Assembly: GCA_047618505.1 (NCBI GenBank)
Contig: JBLHLB010000061.1
Span: forward strand, 1-15,581
Length of the DNA stretch: 15,581 bases
Source of the DNA: JBLHLB01 sp047618505
GTDB lineage: Bacteria; Planctomycetota; UBA1135; GCA-002686595
Direction of reading: 5' to 3'
Part shown: positions 1-7,185 of the stretch, piece after piece
Numbering within the stretch: position 1 is the stretch's first letter
Layout: each line of letters begins with the position of its first letter
The notes under the pieces: model-generated
The model's database searches: none
The model's input: only the letters and a program-made list of their open reading frames with translations
Told to the model about the DNA's origin: nothing
Program-made: the position numbers and the translations under genes

Positions 1-782
1 AATCGATTCTTCCAGCGCGTCGCGAAGGGAAGCGGTGCGACAGCGCCCGATCGGGCCGCCGCAAGCAGCGGAGCGGCAAGGGCTAGGTGGCGATCCTGGC
101 CAGCGATTTCCACACGCGGATTGACTGCGGCGAGGTACTCGACGGGGTAACGGTGAGCCTTCAACCAACGGACTACGGATTCGCCGCTCTCAATGGACTC
201 AACACTCATGCCTGGGAGCTTCGGTGCTTCCCCGCCACCCACGTACAGCGCGCGCACAGTATCCAGCGTCTCGAGTGCCGCGAGCACGGCAGGCTCCAGC
301 ACGCCCTTCCTGCAGGGAAAAAGCGGCTCGCCCAGGCGTGCAGCAAGAGCAGATGCCGAAAGGGCGGCGCCCCGGTCATCCAGGTCGAACAGAACAACTC
401 GCCTCGCCCGTGACCAGGCCACCCCTGAGATGGAGACGGCGGCTTCCGCAGCCGTTGTACAGGGCAGCAGTTCCAGCTCGGGAAGGCTTGCTGGCGGACT
501 CGCTGGACTCTCCTCGCCTACCCAGAGAATGCGCGTAGGTTCAAATCGCACCAGGAAACGGAGCAGCTCAGGCCGCCAGGGTGCGGAGGCGTCAACAGCC
601 AGCGTGATCGGTTCCCCTTCTCCCAGTCTTGCAGCGCCCGGAACTGCGGCGAGGAAGGCGTCGTCACGCCATGATCTTTCAACCTCGACGGGCACGAGAA
701 TCGCAACACGTTCGGTCTCTTCGATCGCTGGATGAGTGACCGGCGTGATGAAAGCGAATGCGAGGAGTACGGGAAGAAGCAT
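1..782 (-). CDS. Secreted protein with cell-wall-binding-repeat-2-like segment (C-terminus cut by window edge)
   Basis: The reading frame starts at ATG 782 and stays open to the left edge, giving 260 residues; the C-terminus lies outside the window. An in-frame TGA lies seven codons upstream of the ATG, with one TTG between them as the only other start. I see no clear Shine-Dalgarno sequence. The N-terminus is a short hydrophobic stretch (residues 2-16) followed by an acidic region, consistent with a weak signal peptide and export. Residues about 128-184 read hydrophobic strand, then S-A-S-A-L-A-A-R-L-G-E-P-L, a V-L-A-A-L-E-T-L helix, then R-A-L-Y-V-G-G-G. This resembles the PF04122 cell-wall-binding-repeat-2 pattern (A-x-x-L-A-A-x-L-G-x-P ending in Y-I-V-G-G). 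Residues 233-252 (L-A-L-A-A-P-L-L-A-A-A-R) may begin a second such unit. The family call is tentative and the function unknown. It is transcribed away from the NHL gene. Confidence 0.6.
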   Translation of the reverse strand, partial: MLLPVLLAFAFITPVTHPAIEETERVAILVPVEVERSWRDDAFLAAVPGAARLGEGEPITLAVDASAPWRPELLRFLVRFEPTRILWVGEESPASPPASLPELELLPCTTAAEAAVSISGVAWSRARRVVLFDLDDRGAALSASALAARLGEPLFPCRKGVLEPAVLAALETLDTVRALYVGGGEAPKLPGMSVESIESGESVVRWLKAHRYPVEYLAAVNPRVEIAGQDRHLALAAPLLAAARSGAVAPLPFATRWKNR

Positions 783-1050
783 GGTTTGAATAGGGCCGGT
801 CAATCAACCGTACATGCGAGCGGGTGCCTGGGCTACGTCCTCGATCGGAATTCTCATCTGCTGCCTGTCGAAGACCTCGCTAGACCACCGGACTGGCGCC
901 TTGGCTCGAAGGCTCATGCTTCCCTTGAACCGGACTCGCCCCTTCCCAGCCCGCCAAGGGTGAACGGTTGATCGGTGCGTCCTTCTTCTGCCATTGCTAC
1001 GCGGCGCTATTCACAGTCTCCATAGGCCCGTGAACCGTCGGTGTTCTACG

Positions 1051-1083
1051 TGGCACCGGTGGTATTGGCACCGGTGGTCTTGG
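1051..1083. repeat. 15-bp tandem duplication
   Basis: Two adjacent 15-base units, TGGCACCGGTGGTAT (1051-1065) and TGGCACCGGTGGTCT (1066-1080), differ at one base and are followed by a third partial TGG. Each unit contains the palindrome ACCGGT. The period of 15 is a multiple of three, but no credible gene contains it. Confidence 0.85.
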
Positions 1084-1902
1084 TGTGCGAGCACTCGGGC
1101 CTGGGGGGATGCGCTGAAAGGAGAGCCGTTTCGTGTGCAGCTCGGCCTGTACTGACGGTGTCATGCCATCAATTGCGAACTCCAGAGAGCAACGGGATCG
1201 CTCAAGCTGTTGTAGCAGCCGAGCATCTTGAGGTCGCCGCTGAGCTCCGTCTCTTATCGGCGTTGCATAATGGCCGCATGCTCAGAGAGCAATTCTCTAC
1301 CGCATGAGGACGGCAACATCACCTTGGGCTAGGCCGCTTCCTGCGCCTCATCCTGGGAATGCAGTGCAATTCGATAGGCCCTAATTGTGGTGATTGAGGA
1401 ACGCGCATCTTTCGTTAGGTAGAACGCTCTCCGCTTGGATCCGGCCCTCAATTCACACCGACTGTGATCTCCACTGTTCGATCTAGCCGCAGCTGCAGAC
1501 AGCGGTGCGGCAATGTTTGATCTCCCCTGGGCGAAGAACGCAGCTCCGAGCCAGACGCCCACGGCGGCTTCCGCTGCTGAGGCGCGCTGATCGTAGAACA
1601 CGCTCGCCTGCCCCATCGATCTTCCTCGTCACGCAAGTGTCCTTCATCCTGGCTGGTAAGGCCCTCTGACACAGATGCGTGAATCGGATCAGGGGTGCGA
1701 CTCCTTGGAGCCTCTTGATGGCGCTATCCCCGGCGCCTGATGGGGAAAGTCTAGTTCCCACAGGCCAGACCTTTAAGGTCTTCACCCAAGTGTCGGACGT
1801 GCTGAAGGCACCCAAGGAACGAGCCATGCCCAATGTGTTGGCAGCCGCGTGCATTGCCATTCGCTGGCCCTTCGAGTCGAGGGCGTTCGAAATCGGCCCG
1901 CA

Positions 1903-1931
1903 AGGACCCTGGGAGGACCGGTCAGGGTCCT
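1903..1931. other. Stem-loop in the region upstream of the NHL gene
   Basis: AGGACCCTG (1903-1911) pairs perfectly with CAGGGTCCT (1923-1931), giving a 9-bp stem around an 11-base loop. No T-run follows on either strand, so it does not look like a standard terminator. It could be an operator-type inverted repeat or chance. Confidence 0.4.
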
Positions 1932-2054
1932 CAAGAGCCACTCCTGGTCAGAATCAGCCTGTGCGACGAACAACAGGTCGGGTTCTTGTACGCCAGCAAA
2001 GCGTGCCTCTGGAGTGCACGGACACCGTTCTTGGAGGCATGTTGCACAATATCT

Positions 2055-2092
2055 CCCGGCAAGTTCAGATTTCTTGTCGGGCTGGGGAGCCC
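2055..2092 (+). promoter_or_regulatory. Two mutually exclusive leader hairpins before the NHL gene
   Basis: CCCGGCAAG (2055-2063) can pair with CTTGTCGGG (2073-2081), nine pairs with one G-U. GGGCT (2079-2083) can pair with AGCCC (2088-2092) around a GGGG loop. Both use bases 2079-2081, so only one can form at a time. They end 56 bases before the ATG of the NHL gene. This could be a small leader switch or coincidence; no known riboswitch class was recognised and the transcription start is unknown. Confidence 0.25.
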
Positions 2093-2148
2093 GTTTCGGA
2101 ATTGAGTTCCAAAGACCACCCCCCCTGCAACCACTCTGGGAAATTCCC

Positions 2149-3654
2149 ATGCAACACCTACCTAGCACTCCTGCGGCCGCAACCCGGCCGTTGATCAAGA
2201 AATTCCTCGCGCTGCCCGCGCTCTCCCTGGCGACTGCCTTGATTCTGCCGACAATCGGTGGCGCCCAGGTCACCGAAATCATTGACGCGACCGGTGATGG
2301 AGCAGGCAATACGCTCTCTCAACCTCGCCACGTCGCCGCGGACGATGCGGGCAATATCTATGTGACAGGTCGGCTCTCCAACAACGTGCTGCGGATCACG
2401 CCCGGGGGAACGATCAAGGTGCTAATGGATTCAACGGGCGACGGGGCGGGCAACACCCTCGCTGCACCCCTCGGAGTCGACGTGGACACCTTGGGGAACG
2501 TCTACGTGGTGGGGCAGGCCAGCAACAACGCATTTTGCATCACTCCGGGTGGCATGGTCACCGAGATCATTGACTCGACGGGAGATGGCTTGAATATCCT
2601 CGACTCGCCCCTGGATATCGCTGTTGACGCGGCCGGGAACGCATACGTTTGCGGGTGGAAAAGCGACAACGCGTTTCGAATCACGCCGGCCGGTGTGATT
2701 ACCCAGATCATTGACGCGACGGGAGCTGGTACGGGAACGATCCTCAGTGCAGCAAATGGTATTGATGCGGATGCCGCTGGAAACGCCTACGTCATGGGAG
2801 CAGCTAGCGACAATGCTTTCAAGGTTACACCGAGCGGAGTAATCACTCAGATCATCGATGCGAGTGGGGACGGAGCGGGGAACGGTCTCAATCTGACGAA
2901 CGATATCACCGTGGGCGCGTCGGGGAACGTTTACGTAACCGGACTCATCAGCAACAACGCCTTCAAGATTACGCCCGGCGGGACAATCACCCAGATTCTC
3001 GACTCGACGGGTGACGGGTTGGGCAGCACAATCGGAAGTGCGGCCTATATTGCCGTAGATGGAATAGGAACGGTCTACGTAACGGGCTCGGGCTCTGACA
3101 ACGCCTTCCGAATCACCCCGAGCGGAGTGATCACCGCGGTCATTAGCGCAACAGGAGATGGGATCGGGAATCCACTCACCGTTCCCGCTGGCGTTACGGT
3201 TGATGGGCCGGGGAACGCCTATGTTGTTGGCTTCATGAGCGACAACGTCTTCAAGATTTGTCGTTCGCAGGCTTCAAGCGAAGTCGTGCGTTTGGGCATC
3301 CCTGCCAATCCGTCCGCGCTCCTTCCCGGCCAAACGGGCGGGCCTGTCTTGGGCACCAATTGGGCCCCTGTCATCGACCACACAACGTTCCATCCAGGGG
3401 CCACCCTAGACATACTCGTCGTCAACACGGACGGAGCCCAGATCAACACTTCACTTGGGAACACGGGAACGCTCCTGGTCAATCCGTCCGCCGGAGCCAT
3501 GGTCTTCTCCGCTGCGCCATCGACGCCTCTTGCCGTATCAATCCCTTTCCAGTGTGATCTCCTCGGGTTGGAAGTCACGAGTCAGGGGGCTGCAGTCGGC
3601 GGGGGCCTGGTCCGTCTGACGAACGCATTGGATCTGGTGCTCGGCAATCTGTAG
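2149..3654 (+). CDS. Exported NHL-repeat beta-propeller protein
   Basis: The 501-residue protein begins at ATG 2149. The same frame runs 100 codons further upstream, but that part looks non-coding. Starting at 2149 gives a good signal peptide: K17-K18, a hydrophobic core to about residue 35, and G-G-A just before Q40. Residues 41-373 are seven consecutive repeats of about 47 residues with consensus I-I-D-x-T-G-D-G-x-G-N ... V-x-x-D-x-x-G-N-x-Y-V-x-G-x-x-S-x-N-A-F-x-I-T-P-x-G-x-I. This is the NHL/SMP-30-type pattern, and seven units suit one closed propeller. Residues 379-501 form a separate beta-rich domain with D-H-T-T-F and a C-terminal T-N-A-L-D-L-V-L-G segment. I recall similar tails on exported proteins of Saltatorellus-like planctomycetes, where they may help surface attachment (inference). 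No catalytic motif is visible, so a binding role is most likely. It is a single gene, convergent with the kinase. Confidence 0.85.
   Translation: MQHLPSTPAAATRPLIKKFLALPALSLATALILPTIGGAQVTEIIDATGDGAGNTLSQPRHVAADDAGNIYVTGRLSNNVLRITPGGTIKVLMDSTGDGAGNTLAAPLGVDVDTLGNVYVVGQASNNAFCITPGGMVTEIIDSTGDGLNILDSPLDIAVDAAGNAYVCGWKSDNAFRITPAGVITQIIDATGAGTGTILSAANGIDADAAGNAYVMGAASDNAFKVTPSGVITQIIDASGDGAGNGLNLTNDITVGASGNVYVTGLISNNAFKITPGGTITQILDSTGDGLGSTIGSAAYIAVDGIGTVYVTGSGSDNAFRITPSGVITAVISATGDGIGNPLTVPAGVTVDGPGNAYVVGFMSDNVFKICRSQASSEVVRLGIPANPSALLPGQTGGPVLGTNWAPVIDHTTFHPGATLDILVVNTDGAQINTSLGNTGTLLVNPSAGAMVFSAAPSTPLAVSIPFQCDLLGLEVTSQGAAVGGGLVRLTNALDLVLGNL
2269..3267 (+). repeat. Seven in-frame NHL repeats (propeller blades)
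   Basis: This stretch encodes residues 41-373 of the NHL protein. The units begin near residues 41, 90, 138, 185, 233, 281 and 329. All carry the G-N/T-x-Y-V-x-G core, and all but the first carry N-A/V-F. Unit 3 is about one residue short in the D-G loop. The last unit ends K-I-C-R-S in place of I-T-P-x-G, as expected where the propeller ends. Confidence 0.85.
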
Positions 3655-3687
3655 CACCTGGATTGCCGGGCGGCTCCAGGCCATTGT

Positions 3688-3729
3688 TCGGTTCGGTCAC
3701 TCGCCAGTTGTGGCGAGTGACCGAACCGA
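3688..3729. terminator. 19-bp perfect hairpin between convergent genes (likely bidirectional terminator)
   Basis: T plus CGGTTCGGTCACTCGCCA (3688-3706) pairs without mismatch with 3711-3729 around a GTTG loop. It sits between the NHL stop (3654) and the kinase stop (3782), where both transcripts end. Neither strand has a T-run after the stem, so it is not a textbook intrinsic terminator; it may instead block read-through or protect both 3' ends. Confidence 0.65.
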
Positions 3730-3781
3730 GTCTTGATCTGGAAAGGCTTCGTCTGAGTGGTCCCGTTGAATTGGCTCCTTG

Positions 3782-6580
3782 CTACGGATCGATTCCCCTG
3801 GCAGGCCGAAGGCCAAGGGTGACATGGGAGAAATCAGGGACGTTCCGCAACTTGCGAAAAGCGGCTCGTGCAGACCAACTGCCCGTCCTCCAATTGCCTC
3901 CGCGGGATAGGCGCATGCTGCGGTCCACGGGCAAGATCCGATTCTTCGCGTAGTCAAGCGCGGCGCCTGAGGTCCACTCCGAAACATTCCCATAGACGTT
4001 ATGCAATCCGAAGGGGTTCGCGACGAAGGACCCCACTTTGGCCGCCCCAGGGGAGCCATCGTCCCAGCCTATGCGTCCCGGTCCGCCATCGATGGACTGA
4101 TCGAAGAGGTTCGCGCGAACCCGAAGAGGGTCCATTTCCATAGTCGTTCCCCAGGCTCCGTCCTCAGGTCGATCCGCCAACGCTCGCGCCATGAACTCCC
4201 ACTCCCGTTCGTGGGGCAGGCGCAACCCGAGTCGACGGGTAATCGTATCGCACTCGGTCCAGCTCACCCTATTCACCGGATCATCAGGATGCATCGGCTC
4301 AAGGCTGGGGTTCGAGCCCACGAAGCGCTCCCACTGGCCCTGAGACACCTCGTTCTTGGAGACAAAGTACGGCGACAGCGGTACCAAGTGTGCGGGACTC
4401 TCCTGATCCCCCCTCCTACGCTCGTTGTTGGACCTCTCGCCATCGCTCAACTGCGTGCCCATCATGAACGCCTCGCCTGGGATAAGGACCAGGATCAGGG
4501 CGCTGTCGCCAGTTACTTTCCAGTGACCGTCCTCGTCCCTTTCAGACGGATCTACCGTCATCAGGTGCGCAAACTCCCACAGCTTCGAAACCGGGTCCGG
4601 TCCCAGGGGCAAGAGGCCGACCTGGGGAGAGAGCACCAGTCCCCCATAACTCGGATGGACCTGTATCGCGGCCGTCGCATCCGTCCAACGCCGTTCCCAA
4701 TCCCCTCCCTCGGCAGAGTCCAAGGCCAGCTCCTCTGCAAACTCCAACCGCCTCTGCACCCCCCATCCGTGATCTATGGAATTGCCCTCTGACTGTAGCA
4801 AGCCAGTATTCGGGTCGTTCAGCTCTCGAAAGCCGTCAACTAGCTCCGCTAGCAAGTCGTGCGCTGCCTGATCTTCAGGGGACCCAAACACCCAAGTCCG
4901 CCACGCAGCAAGCTCCGCTTCCAAGGCAAAGATCTCCAATTCAAGTGCCTCCGCCTGCTGGTCTGCCTCCCCTAAAGGCTCGCCCCTCCCATGCTTCTCT
5001 TCGATCTCTTGAACAAGCTCCAAGAACTCGGCTTGACAGTCTTCTAATTCAATCGCCCGGGGGTAGGCGGCACGATCGCGACGTTGCTCCGCAGGTCCCC
5101 AGGGTTCCGCACGCGAGCGCAACGCCTTCAACTCCGTTTCGTACTGCGGGGCATGGAGTGCCCAGAATTTGGCCTCGCTCAACCATACTTCCAGCTCTTC
5201 GATCTTCTCTGGATGAGGCGGCCACAACCCCGCCGCCTGTTCCAAAAGATCCCGCAACTGGTAGGCGTCCGCCTGCGGCTGAAGAGCACGTGCGACACGT
5301 GCACTGGAAACGGAGTCGAGCAGACCGAAGAGGCCAACGAACATGCCCACGGTGAACAGAAGCGCGGCCACCACGGCAAGGCGGTGACGTCGCACATACT
5401 TGCGCAGGCGATAGAGGGTGCCGGGGCGGCCTGCGAGTACGGGCTGGTGCGCGAGGTGCCTACGGAGATCCTCCGCTAGTTCCGAGACGGACTGATAGCG
5501 CCGGTCAGGATCTTTCTCAAGAGCCTTGAGGCAAATCCAGTCGAGGTCGCCGGCGAGTTGCCGAATCAAAGAGCGTGTATCGGTGCCGTGCCGAGGAACT
5601 GACGTAGTCCCAGTCTCACGCCGCAATCGAACGCTCGGAGTGGGTGGCTCCTCCTCGCGGATCGCGCGTTGAATGTCTGACAGGGGACGGTCGACAGCAG
5701 AGGCGTGATCTAGCGGTAGGAATCCACTCAATAGCTGATAGAGCACGACCCCCAGGGAATAGATGTCCGCCCGTGTGTCGACATCCAAGGAGCTGGGATC
5801 GGCCTGCTCGGGGCTCATGTAGTCCAGCGTTCCGACAACCTGCCCGACCATCGTCTGCTGTGCGTGATCCGTCGGGCGGTCCGTCGTAGCACGGGCTACG
5901 CCAAAGTCGATGACCTTTACAACCGCGCGGCCGTCCTGCGTGGCGACCAGCAGGTTTGAGGGCTTGAGATCCCTGTGAATGATTCCCTTCAAGTGGGCGT
6001 GCTGAACTCCGTCGCAGACGCCCAGGAATAACTGGATGCGCGCCCGCGTTGAAAGCTTGTGACTATCGCAGTGCGTAGTGATCGGTTGGCCGTCTACGAG
6101 CTCCATGACGAAGTACGGACGCCCATCTTCGGTCGCATCGCCGTCGTAGACCTGTGCAATGTTCGGATGTGCCATCCGGGCCAGCGCATGGCGTTCGGCA
6201 TCGAAACGCGCGACGACCTGAGCCGAGTCCATCCCTGGTTTGATGACCTTGAGGGCAACGCGGCGCGCGACCGGCCCCTGCTGCTCGGCGGCGTAGACTT
6301 CGCCCATGCCGCCTTCGCCGATCTGCTCCAGCAGCGAGTACTGACCGATGTTTGTTCCGGACAGTGACCCGGCCAGGGATGCGCCCCCGGTTTGGAGCCG
6401 CCCGAGGACGTCATCGCCCTCAAGCGCTGCGAGCAGACGCGTTAGTTCGTCGCGCAGCGTGTCGTGACCTGCGCATTCGCGTGCGACGAAGAATTCACGC
6501 TGGGCGGCCGGCAGATCGGCCGCTAGATCGAAGAGTTCTTCTAGGCGTTGGCGCTCTTGGGGGGAGAGTCGACTGCTCAT
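3782..6580 (-). CDS. Transmembrane Ser/Thr protein kinase with C-terminal FGE/SUMF1-like domain
   Basis: This 932-residue protein has four parts. Residues 1-75 are an N-terminal helical region of the kind often seen in planctomycete kinases. Residues 81-375 are a Hanks-type kinase with G-E-G-G-M-G-E-V-Y (88-96), K111, the helix-C acid E129, H-R-D-L-K-P-S-N (202-209), D-F-G (225-227) and G-T-x-D-Y-M-S-P-E-Q (250-259), so it should be active. One membrane helix follows at 399-421 after R-R-H-R, which places the kinase in the cytoplasm and the rest outside. Residues 430-690 are largely charged helix. Residues about 695-930 are an FGE/SUMF1-like fold (P-G-E-A-F-M-M-G, R-L-P-H-E-R-E-W-E, N-V-Y-G-N-V-S-E-W, R-G-G-N-W). 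Its only cysteine is C777, and the catalytic pair of true FGE is absent. The start overlaps the sigma-factor stop by ATGA with a strong ribosome binding site, so the pair is translationally coupled. The sigma factor is the likely substrate (inference). Confidence 0.9.
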   Translation of the reverse strand: MSSRLSPQERQRLEELFDLAADLPAAQREFFVARECAGHDTLRDELTRLLAALEGDDVLGRLQTGGASLAGSLSGTNIGQYSLLEQIGEGGMGEVYAAEQQGPVARRVALKVIKPGMDSAQVVARFDAERHALARMAHPNIAQVYDGDATEDGRPYFVMELVDGQPITTHCDSHKLSTRARIQLFLGVCDGVQHAHLKGIIHRDLKPSNLLVATQDGRAVVKVIDFGVARATTDRPTDHAQQTMVGQVVGTLDYMSPEQADPSSLDVDTRADIYSLGVVLYQLLSGFLPLDHASAVDRPLSDIQRAIREEEPPTPSVRLRRETGTTSVPRHGTDTRSLIRQLAGDLDWICLKALEKDPDRRYQSVSELAEDLRRHLAHQPVLAGRPGTLYRLRKYVRRHRLAVVAALLFTVGMFVGLFGLLDSVSSARVARALQPQADAYQLRDLLEQAAGLWPPHPEKIEELEVWLSEAKFWALHAPQYETELKALRSRAEPWGPAEQRRDRAAYPRAIELEDCQAEFLELVQEIEEKHGRGEPLGEADQQAEALELEIFALEAELAAWRTWVFGSPEDQAAHDLLAELVDGFRELNDPNTGLLQSEGNSIDHGWGVQRRLEFAEELALDSAEGGDWERRWTDATAAIQVHPSYGGLVLSPQVGLLPLGPDPVSKLWEFAHLMTVDPSERDEDGHWKVTGDSALILVLIPGEAFMMGTQLSDGERSNNERRRGDQESPAHLVPLSPYFVSKNEVSQGQWERFVGSNPSLEPMHPDDPVNRVSWTECDTITRRLGLRLPHEREWEFMARALADRPEDGAWGTTMEMDPLRVRANLFDQSIDGGPGRIGWDDGSPGAAKVGSFVANPFGLHNVYGNVSEWTSGAALDYAKNRILPVDRSMRLSRGGNWRTGSWSARAAFRKLRNVPDFSHVTLGLRPARGIDP

Positions 6581-7185
6581 TCTGTCGCCTCCGGATCACG
6601 AAGCCGCGCGTTCAGCCAAGCCTTGGCGAAGCGCCAGTCCCGCTCCACGGTGCGCGTCGAGCGCCCTAGCACCTCCGCGATCTCCTCCATGGTGAGGCCG
6701 CCGAAGAAGCTGAGCGTTACGACCTCCGCGGGGCGTGGAAACTCCGCCTCGAGTGCTTCGAGCGCCTCTTCAACAGCGAGATCTCCCTCGCTCGGTCCAT
6801 CGCATGTGAGCCCGAGGACGGTGTCTTCACTGACGCGCCGCAGGTGTCCGCCACGCTTAAGGCTGCCCTTGTGTTGTAATTGATCGGCCAAGATGTTGCG
6901 CATAGCCCGTGCGGCGGCGCCGAAGAAGTGCGCGCGGCCCTGCCAGCCAGGATCGGTCGTGCCTGCGAGTTGCAACCAGGCCTCGTGCACGAGCGCAGTA
7001 GCCTGCAAAGTCTGTCCCGGCGCGAGCCGTGCCAGGCGCGCCGCGGCCAAACGCCGGAGTTCCGTGTACACGAGCGGAAGAAGCTCACCTGCAGCCTCAC
7101 GCTCTCCGGCGCCAAGCGCGTCGAGGATCCGTGGCACTTGCTGGGAGAACTGCCCAGGATTAGGAACGGGATCGGGATCGGCCAT
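6577..7185 (-). CDS. ECF RNA polymerase sigma factor, kinase-linked type (TIGR02999-like)
   Basis: The 202-residue protein has region 2 at about residues 33-105 (L-P-L-V-Y-T-E-L-R-R-L-A, T-A-L-V-H-E-A-W-L-Q-L, F-F-G-A-A-A-R-A-M-R-N-I-L-A-D) and region 4 at about 138-192 with the helix-turn-helix M-E-E-I-A-E-V-L-G-R-S-T-R-T-V-E-R-D-W. The closing F-A-K-A-W-L is typical of the TIGR02999 group. It should direct RNA polymerase to its own promoter set. No anti-sigma gene is adjacent. Instead the stop overlaps the kinase start by four bases, matching the planctomycete sigma factors that are grouped with Ser/Thr kinases and thought to be controlled by phosphorylation (family knowledge). The ATG at 7185 is preceded by only a weak AGGG. 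It is the first gene of the operon, so the promoter should lie just above 7185; I could not pick it out. Confidence 0.93.
   Translation of the reverse strand: MADPDPVPNPGQFSQQVPRILDALGAGEREAAGELLPLVYTELRRLAAARLARLAPGQTLQATALVHEAWLQLAGTTDPGWQGRAHFFGAAARAMRNILADQLQHKGSLKRGGHLRRVSEDTVLGLTCDGPSEGDLAVEEALEALEAEFPRPAEVVTLSFFGGLTMEEIAEVLGRSTRTVERDWRFAKAWLNARLRDPEATE
6588..6592 (-). promoter_or_regulatory. Shine-Dalgarno GGAGG for the kinase gene
   Basis: On the minus strand GGAGG lies 7 bases before the kinase ATG (6580-6578), inside the last codons of the sigma-factor gene. It fixes the kinase start and supports coupled translation through the ATGA overlap. Confidence 0.85.

Larger units (their letters stand above)
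783..2148. other. Long gene-free region between divergent genes
   Basis: About 1.37 kb with no convincing gene. Open frames exist on both strands, but their translations are rich in Arg, Ser, Cys and Pro, lack domain motifs and overlap each other. It contains the 15-bp tandem duplication at 1051-1083, a small inverted repeat at 1767-1781 (AGACCTTTAAGGTCT), and stem-loops at 1903-1931 and 2055-2092. It must hold the promoters of the leftward secreted-protein gene and the rightward NHL gene, but I could not identify convincing -35/-10 boxes. No tRNA-like fold was recognised. Confidence 0.6.

Noticed and set aside
528..556. GGTTCAAATC, resembling a tRNA T-loop
   Set aside because: The flanking bases do not form a T-stem and no other tRNA arms are present; it lies inside a coding frame.
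193..735. Open frame of 180 codons on the plus strand
   Set aside because: It is antisense to the secreted-protein gene at 1-782 and its translation is Ser/Arg/Ala-rich with no motif, as expected from the opposite strand of GC-rich coding DNA.
1483..1941. 152-codon minus-strand open frame, with overlapping frames at 1679-2194 (plus) and 1782-2309 (minus)
   Set aside because: The three overlap each other, have random-looking composition with no domain motif, and two run into the signal-peptide region of the NHL gene in the wrong frame.
1849..2148. 100-codon upstream extension of the NHL gene
   Set aside because: No motif, odd composition, and it would bury the signal peptide that starts at 2149.
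4303..4325. GGTTCGAGCCC, resembling a tRNA T-arm
   Set aside because: It lies within the well-supported kinase gene and no cloverleaf could be built around it.
4001..4792. 263-codon plus-strand open frame
   Set aside because: It lies antisense to the kinase's FGE-like region, whose frame has clear domain motifs; the plus-strand translation has none.
3782..6580. Reading the kinase's C-terminal domain as the maturase of the neighbouring sulfatase
   Set aside because: The catalytic cysteine pair of FGE is missing; only one cysteine exists in the domain and it is at a different place.
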